A stretch of DNA of 10,535 nt from Thermodesulfobacteriales bacterium (GTDB lineage Bacteria; Desulfobacterota_D; UBA1144; Nemesobacterales; UBA2774). The DNA is taken from NCBI GenBank assembly GCA_004525335.1, contig SPCL01000068.1, positions 1 through 10,535 of the forward strand, in the 5' to 3' direction. Below are positions 6,598 to 10,535 of the stretch, piece after piece; positions within the stretch are counted from its first letter, which is position 1, and every line of letters starts with the position of its first letter. The position numbers and the translations under genes are program-made. Under the pieces are notes generated by a model. It worked only from the letters and a program-made list of their open reading frames with translations. It searched no databases and was not told the origin of the DNA.

Positions 6598-7890
6598 ATG
6601 CCAAATGTAGTTGTGATTGGTGCTCAGTGGGGAGATGAGGGAAAGGGAAGGATTGTTGACCTGATATCTGAGAAGGTAGATATAATAGCCAGATACCAGG
6701 GCGGCAATAACGCTGGACATACAATTGTCATTGGAGAGGAAAAAATTATTCTTCACCATTTACCCTCCGGCATTCTTAGAGACGACAAACTATCCGTTAT
6801 AGGAAACGGCGTTGTAATAGACCCAAAAGTACTGCTTCAAGAAATAAAAGAATTAATAGCTGCCGGATATAGAGCGGATGAGACTAACCTTAAAATAAGT
6901 GACCGTGCTCACGTAATTATGCCCTATCATAGAGCAATTGACATCGCCCGTGAGTCTATGAATGGAAAGGGCAAAATCGGCACAACGGGGAGAGGAATTG
7001 GTCCGGTTTACGAAGACAAGGCCGCTCGACGGGGAATAAAGTTTGCAGATCTAATCGACCCGGATTCACTTTCTTCAAGATTAAAAGAAGTATTAGAAGA
7101 ACGCAATTTATACTTGACTAAAGTGCTGGGTGGGGAGCCGCTTAACTTTGAAGAAATTTTTGAGGAATATTCTGCATATGGAAGAGATCTCAAGAAATTC
7201 TCATGCGATGTTTCTACACTACTTAATGATTCTATTTCAAATGGTCAGAACATACTCTTCGAAGGAGCTCAGGGGGCTCTTTTGGACATAGATTTCGGCA
7301 CTTATCCATATGTTACATCTTCAAGCTCAGGCTCAGGGGGGGCGTCAACAGGGACAGGTGTAAGCCCGACAATAATTGATACTGTTTTAGGTATTGCCAA
7401 GGCCTATACGACAAGGGTTGGAGAGGGACCTTTTCCAACTGAGATGTCAGGTGACCTCGAAGAAAAATTACGCCAAGCAGGCGGAGAATTCGGGGCAACA
7501 ACCGGGAGATCGAGGAGATGCGGATGGTTTGATGCTTTTGCTTTAAAATACGCAGCTCAGATTAACGGAATCTCGTGGATTGCTCTAACAAAGCTGGATG
7601 TACTCTCTGGTTTCGACAAGATAAAGATTTGTGTAGGTTATAAATACAATGGGCATGAACTCACTTCTTTCCCATCTACCAGTCATGTATTAGAAAAGGT
7701 TGAACCTATATATGAAGAGATGGACGGATGGACTGAAGACATTTCAAATGCAAAAGAAATTTCTGAGCTTCCCATACAAGCGAGGGAGTATCTGAAAAAG
7801 TTAGAAGAAGTAACCGGGGTGCCGATCTATACAGTTTCTTTGGGACCTTCAAGAGAAAAGATTATATTTCTACATGAATTGTTTTCTTAA
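6598..7890 (+). CDS. purA: Adenylosuccinate synthetase
   Basis: Joins IMP and aspartate using GTP to give adenylosuccinate, the committed step to AMP, in the cytoplasm. At 430 residues it matches the 432 of E. coli PurA. The P-loop-like QWGDEGKG (10-17) contains the catalytic Asp13, and NNAGHT contains the catalytic His41. The second family signature begins GIGP (133-136) and continues through YEDKAARRGI. TTGRSRRCGW (301-310) supplies the IMP-binding arginines, and TKLD (331-334) is the guanine-recognition motif. The usual GKGK is GKGR here, a conservative change. It begins 1 nt after the hisZ stop, with its own ribosome-binding site inside hisZ. It ends 26 nt before the stop of a convergent lipoprotein gene, and no clear intrinsic terminator is visible in that gap. 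Confidence 0.97.
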   Translation: MPNVVVIGAQWGDEGKGRIVDLISEKVDIIARYQGGNNAGHTIVIGEEKIILHHLPSGILRDDKLSVIGNGVVIDPKVLLQEIKELIAAGYRADETNLKISDRAHVIMPYHRAIDIARESMNGKGKIGTTGRGIGPVYEDKAARRGIKFADLIDPDSLSSRLKEVLEERNLYLTKVLGGEPLNFEEIFEEYSAYGRDLKKFSCDVSTLLNDSISNGQNILFEGAQGALLDIDFGTYPYVTSSSSGSGGASTGTGVSPTIIDTVLGIAKAYTTRVGEGPFPTEMSGDLEEKLRQAGGEFGATTGRSRRCGWFDAFALKYAAQINGISWIALTKLDVLSGFDKIKICVGYKYNGHELTSFPSTSHVLEKVEPIYEEMDGWTEDISNAKEISELPIQAREYLKKLEEVTGVPIYTVSLGPSREKIIFLHELFS

Positions 7891-7916
7891 GATTCCTTTA
7901 TTTCCCAAAAACGCTA

Positions 7917-8378
7917 TTAATCAAACTCCAGCTCTCTAAGCCAGTAGGTAAATCCTGGCTTCCAATCTTCAATACGAACCGCATCAACTACATTTAGAAA
8001 ATAATCCCCAGAAGGCTGGAATTCTTTTCTAAATATACCAACAACCCTTACAAAGTCGCCCTCTTGAATAGGGACTTCTCCTGAGGCATAAATATCAACT
8101 GACGTACCTGCTTTATCTGCCAACATAAAGGTTGTATAAGTGCCTGTAATTCCTTCGTCGTTTTTAGCTGTAGTGTTGCTAGTTTCAAGATTCCAGACCT
8201 TCCCTATCAGAGATACGCCTGCACTGTCATAAGCCTGCCTATTTGAGATAAGGTTAGCGATACTAACATTCTGGGTAGCTATGGAAGTATCAGGAGACCG
8301 CCAATTACGATTCTGACAGGACGATAGGGTAAATATTAGCGAAAAAAATGTTGCAAATAAAAATAATTTTCTTTTCAT
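7917..8378 (-). CDS. Small lipoprotein with a probable OB-fold domain
   Basis: A 153-residue predicted outer-envelope lipoprotein. The N-terminus MKRKLFLF leads into a hydrophobic run and a lipobox LSSC, so Cys21 would be lipidated after signal peptidase II cleavage. The start is the ATG at 8378, with GGGAGG 5 nt upstream; a longer in-frame start at 8399 would spoil the signal peptide. The mature part has the beta-strand rhythm of an OB fold: a VSLIGKVWNL strand, a YTTFMLAD strand, VDIYASG, and then the turn EGDFVRVVGIF and an NVVDAVRIEDW strand. Similar single-domain OB proteins in the envelope have no established common function, so ligand and role are unknown. It follows phoH on the same strand after about 50 nt but also has its own promoter candidate, and it is convergent with purA. 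Confidence 0.8.
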   Translation of the reverse strand: MKRKLFLFATFFSLIFTLSSCQNRNWRSPDTSIATQNVSIANLISNRQAYDSAGVSLIGKVWNLETSNTTAKNDEGITGTYTTFMLADKAGTSVDIYASGEVPIQEGDFVRVVGIFRKEFQPSGDYFLNVVDAVRIEDWKPGFTYWLRELEFD

Positions 8379-8383
8379 TATAG

Positions 8384-8389
8384 CCTCCC
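8384..8389 (-). promoter_or_regulatory. Shine-Dalgarno that sets the lipoprotein start
   Basis: The minus strand reads GGGAGG, then CTATA, then ATG (start at 8378). This selects the start that gives a clean lipoprotein signal peptide. Confidence 0.7.
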
Positions 8390-8415
8390 AGCAAAACACA
8401 TAATAACTAAAAAAT

Positions 8416-8444
8416 ATTATATCAAGATTTATGTCATTTGTTCA
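8416..8444 (-). promoter_or_regulatory. Likely promoter for the lipoprotein gene, overlapping the phoH 3' end
   Basis: The minus strand has TGAACA (8439-8444, 4 of 6), a 17-nt spacer, then a perfect -10 TATAAT (8416-8421) preceded by TGA, making an extended -10. Transcription would begin near 8409, giving a leader of about 30 nt. The -35 lies within the last phoH codons. Confidence 0.55.
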
Positions 8445-9394
8445 TATGCTTCTATAATTTGTCTTACAAGTGGATGTCTAACAACATCATTTTTAGAAAA
8501 ATATACAAAAGAAATCCCCTCTATTTTCTTCACCAATGATTCAGCCTCTAGAAGGCCTGATTTTTCCCCTTTGCCAAGATCTATCTGTGTAGTATCTCCA
8601 GTAATGACAGCTTTTGAGTTAAAACCAAGCCTAGTAAGAAACATCTTCATCTGCATTGGGGTTGTATTCTGTGCTTCATCAAGCACTACAAACGCATCAT
8701 TTAATGTCCTACCACGCATAAAAGCCAGGGGTGCAACTTCAATTGCGTTTTTGTCAATCAACCTAGACGCTTTATCATAATCCATCATATCATATAGTGC
8801 ATCAAGAAGCGGTCTTAAATAGGGATCTACTTTTTGAGACAGATCCCCTGGTAAAAAGCCAAGCTTCTCGCCTGCTTCTACAGCAGGCCTTGTAAGAATT
8901 ATTCGGTTGACTTCTTTATTCACAAAAGCCGATATGGCCATTGCCATGGCAAGATAGGTCTTTCCCGTTCCGGCAGGACCCACTCCAAAAACTATATCGT
9001 GTTTTCTTATTGATTCAATATAGAGTTTTTGAGTTAGGCTTTTAGGAGCAATTATTTTCTTTCGTGTTGATACACAAACCGTATCTAAAAAAACATCCTC
9101 AAGCTGAATGCTATTTTCATTTACTATCCTAGAGGCCAACTCAAGATCACCCGGATCAAGTGAATAGCCTTTTTCCATCAAAGTATAAATTTTTGACAGA
9201 AATTTATATGCCGATTCAACTTCATTGCTTTTTCCTTCTAGACTTAATTTGCCGCCCCTTGAGTGAATCTTAATTCCGTATAAATTCTCAATTTCCTTGA
9301 GGTTTTCGTTCTGCTGTCCATAAAGTTCTCTCACAATATTGTTATCTTCAAATTGCATATATTTATTTATACCGTTTTCAATTATGTCCCGCAT
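8429..9394 (-). CDS. PhoH-family P-loop ATPase (YbeZ-like)
   Basis: A cytoplasmic PhoH-like protein of 321 residues, within the usual family range. Family members are ATPases related to superfamily 1 helicases, and YbeZ works with the endoribonuclease YbeY in rRNA/RNA metabolism. The N-terminal part (about 15-80) resembles a KH-like RNA-binding module containing IKIHSRGGKLSLEG. Walker A is GPAGTGKT (139-146) and Walker B is VVLDEAQN with Asp239-Glu240. The conserved RGRTLNDAF, ITGDTTQID and DVVRHPLV motifs follow. The ATG at 9394 has an AAGGAG somewhat far upstream (13 nt); Met13 is an alternative start without a better site. No ybeY gene, the usual neighbour, is visible: the next gene downstream is an OB-fold lipoprotein and upstream is a 263-nt non-coding gap. 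Confidence 0.93.
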   Translation of the reverse strand: MRDIIENGINKYMQFEDNNIVRELYGQQNENLKEIENLYGIKIHSRGGKLSLEGKSNEVESAYKFLSKIYTLMEKGYSLDPGDLELASRIVNENSIQLEDVFLDTVCVSTRKKIIAPKSLTQKLYIESIRKHDIVFGVGPAGTGKTYLAMAMAISAFVNKEVNRIILTRPAVEAGEKLGFLPGDLSQKVDPYLRPLLDALYDMMDYDKASRLIDKNAIEVAPLAFMRGRTLNDAFVVLDEAQNTTPMQMKMFLTRLGFNSKAVITGDTTQIDLGKGEKSGLLEAESLVKKIEGISFVYFSKNDVVRHPLVRQIIEAYEQMT

Positions 9395-9505
9395 ATATTT
9401 AGACAGTCTCCTTCCATAGGTTCTTTGTCAAAATTGGGTTTCCCCAAGCACTTAAGTTATAAAAAGAAGTATTTGTACAAAAAAGTGTCATATGGATTTA
9501 ATAAT

Positions 9506-9520
9506 ACAGAATATTTCTGT
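9506..9520. promoter_or_regulatory. Perfect 15-bp dyad, candidate operator
   Basis: ACAGAA-TAT-TTCTGT is an exact inverted repeat with a 3-nt centre, typical in size for a homodimeric regulator's site. It lies about 110 bp before the phoH start and within the predicted leader if the promoter at 9615-9620 is used. The regulator is unknown. Confidence 0.4.
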
Positions 9521-9614
9521 CACCCGGAAGGCTAGAAAACGAATCAAAGCAGTTTTATTGTCTGATTTCATTATATTTTTTAATTTACCAGAATTCATGA
9601 AGACATTAAAATAA

Positions 9615-9642
9615 AGTATAACAGAAGGGCAATCAAAACCAA
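9615..9642 (-). promoter_or_regulatory. Possible extended -10 promoter for phoH
   Basis: The minus strand reads TGTTATACT: an extended -10 with hexamer TATACT (5 of 6) at 9615-9620. A weak -35, TTGGTT (9637-9642, 3 of 6), is 16 nt away. It would give a leader of about 210 nt, long for an ordinary gene, so a closer promoter may exist. Confidence 0.3.
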
Positions 9643-9657
9643 ATTTTTTCTATTTAA

Positions 9658-10476
9658 TCAATCGTTGTCGATTTCAAATGGATCGGGGTATTTGTACACA
9701 TAATTTAATCGCTTCTTCAACTTCTCATTACTAACAATTTTATAGCTGTAGTCATTAGTTTCGACAAACGTGGGGGGGATCAATCCGAGCTTACTGGCTG
9801 TATTTATATAATAATCTTTCCTTGTAGGGTGCAGGTCGGCACAGGCATTAAACGTCTCACTCCATATGTTTTTCTGAATTATTTGGTGAATGATATTTAT
9901 ACAGTCATCTCTGTGGATAAGGTTTACAGGCGCTTGAGCGTTTATTACCTCTTTTTTCCCAGCTAGAAACCTGCCTGGTTTCCGCTCGTATCCTATCAGT
10001 CCGGCAAATCTGAGGATTGTCGTCTTGAATTCGACACTGTTATTTAAAAGACTTTCAAATTTGAGAAGAGCTGTTCCTGACGATTTGAAAGGCTCCTCTA
10101 TTTCATCTTCAGTAACTTCGCAATTTAAATCTGGGTATACCGAGGTTGAGCTTACGAAAACAACTTTTTTTATAGATGAGAGCTTGATCCTTTGTATTAA
10201 TGAAACAGCTTGAAGTTCATGGTATTCAACTATATCGTCCCGTCTTTCGGGGGGGAAGTTGATAATCAGGATATCGCTATCAAAAAAGCCCTCCAGATTC
10301 TCCCCTCTAACTTCAGGATCAATTACCAGAAAGCAGGGATTTATCCCCTTTGACTCTAAAATGGAAATATCGTTTTTGGTTCTAGTTGAGCCTTTAACTT
10401 TATATCCGGACTGAATAAGATGCTCAGCTAAAGGTAGGCCTAACCAACCACAACCTAGTATGCTTATTGTTTCCAT
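9658..10476 (-). CDS. Atypical short-chain dehydrogenase / NAD-dependent epimerase-like protein (YeeZ-like)
   Basis: A cytoplasmic Rossmann-fold protein of 272 residues. The dinucleotide-binding loop GCGWLG (8-13) follows the first beta strand, and an arginine-bearing STRTK stretch follows the second strand and would favour NADP. The extended-SDR strand VVFVSSTSVYPD (about 105-116) is present. A FAGLIGYERKPGRF stretch and the later APVNLIHRDD segment are typical of the substrate-side part of YeeZ-like and epimerase-like members. The classic YxxxK catalytic motif is not evident: the corresponding segment reads SSGTALLK with no Tyr at the expected place. This is a hallmark of atypical SDRs, whose reaction is often unknown. 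The start is the ATG at 10476, with a weak AAGG about 10 nt upstream. The substrate cannot be inferred. Confidence 0.85.
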   Translation of the reverse strand: METISILGCGWLGLPLAEHLIQSGYKVKGSTRTKNDISILESKGINPCFLVIDPEVRGENLEGFFDSDILIINFPPERRDDIVEYHELQAVSLIQRIKLSSIKKVVFVSSTSVYPDLNCEVTEDEIEEPFKSSGTALLKFESLLNNSVEFKTTILRFAGLIGYERKPGRFLAGKKEVINAQAPVNLIHRDDCINIIHQIIQKNIWSETFNACADLHPTRKDYYINTASKLGLIPPTFVETNDYSYKIVSNEKLKKRLNYVYKYPDPFEIDND

Positions 10477-10511
10477 ACAGTCAGGACCTTGTTAAACGAT
10501 TTCTCCTAAAA

Positions 10512-10535
10512 TTACAGATCAGGATGACCTATTAC
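10512..10535 (-). CDS. Possible C-terminal end of a further minus-strand gene
   Basis: Reading the minus strand inward from the window end gives one frame, VIGHPDL, followed by TAA at 10512-10514, while the other two frames hit stops at once or soon. It could be the last seven codons of an upstream gene. With only seven codons the call is weak, and no function can be given. Confidence 0.25.
   Translation of the reverse strand, partial: VIGHPDL

Larger units (their letters stand above)
9395..9657. other. Non-coding gap of 263 nt upstream of phoH
   Basis: Strongly AT-rich and without a credible gene. It holds a perfect dyad at 9506-9520 and, on the minus strand, a possible extended -10 promoter at 9615-9642. 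No tRNA fold, CRISPR repeat or convincing intrinsic terminator was seen. A plus-strand open frame runs in from the phoH 5' end to 9535, but it has no ribosome-binding site and is probably a shadow. Confidence 0.6.

Noticed and set aside
7891..7916. Terminator between convergent purA and the lipoprotein gene
   Set aside because: No stem-loop with a U-tract can be drawn in the 26-nt gap.
9353..9535. Plus-strand small open frame across the phoH start and upstream gap
   Set aside because: It overlaps the phoH N-terminus, lacks a ribosome-binding site and has low-complexity Lys/Tyr composition from AT-rich DNA.
9467..9700. Repeated GTATTTGTACA at about 9468 and 9688
   Set aside because: The second copy is within codons of the SDR gene and the match is short, so chance is the simplest explanation.

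Overview
This window is an AT-rich stretch (roughly 40% G+C by eye) of a Gram-negative-type bacterial chromosome. The Gram-negative assignment rests on a lipobox lipoprotein, two exported proteins with Sec signal peptides and a tatC gene. The serA-hisZ-purA order and the stand-alone HisZ suggest something near the deltaproteobacterial or Dadabacteria-like lineages, but this is an impression and not a taxonomic assignment. Gene density is high, intergenic gaps are short, and no mobile element, CRISPR array, tRNA or rRNA was recognised.

Layout. Positions 1-909 (minus) hold two small exported proteins: a glycine-zipper-like protein cut by the window edge and an unrecognised 223-residue protein. 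Next on the minus strand are an acyl-CoA ligase of the CaiC-like AMP-forming family (972-2690) and tatC (2794-3552). A divergent intergenic region follows, and then a plus-strand biosynthetic operon of serA (3762-5348), hisZ (5349-6596) and purA (6598-7890), with junctions of 0 and 1 nt. Convergent to it on the minus strand lie a small OB-fold lipoprotein (7917-8378), a PhoH-family ATPase (8429-9394) and an atypical short-chain dehydrogenase/epimerase (9658-10476). The last bases may hold the C-terminus of another minus-strand gene.

How the genes work together. SerA starts serine synthesis, HisZ is the regulatory/activating subunit of short-form ATP phosphoribosyltransferase in histidine synthesis, and PurA makes adenylosuccinate for AMP. 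This is a housekeeping amino-acid/purine operon driven by a near-consensus promoter at 3688-3716. That promoter also shows that serA starts at a TTG (3762) and not at the upstream ATG (3720).

The most notable observation is that hisZ is interrupted by a single in-frame TAA at 6099-6101. The same frame continues intact for 165 more codons through the conserved RGxxYYTG and GGRYDEL motifs. This is a nonsense change (real or a sequencing error), not a frameshift. I see no clear evidence for a new defence, mobile or biosynthetic system. The other points of interest are cis-elements (a perfect 15-bp dyad upstream of phoH, clustered TTAAC half-sites at 921-949, a hairpin abutting the serA ribosome-binding site) and a Lys-to-Arg change at the A10 position of the acyl-CoA ligase.
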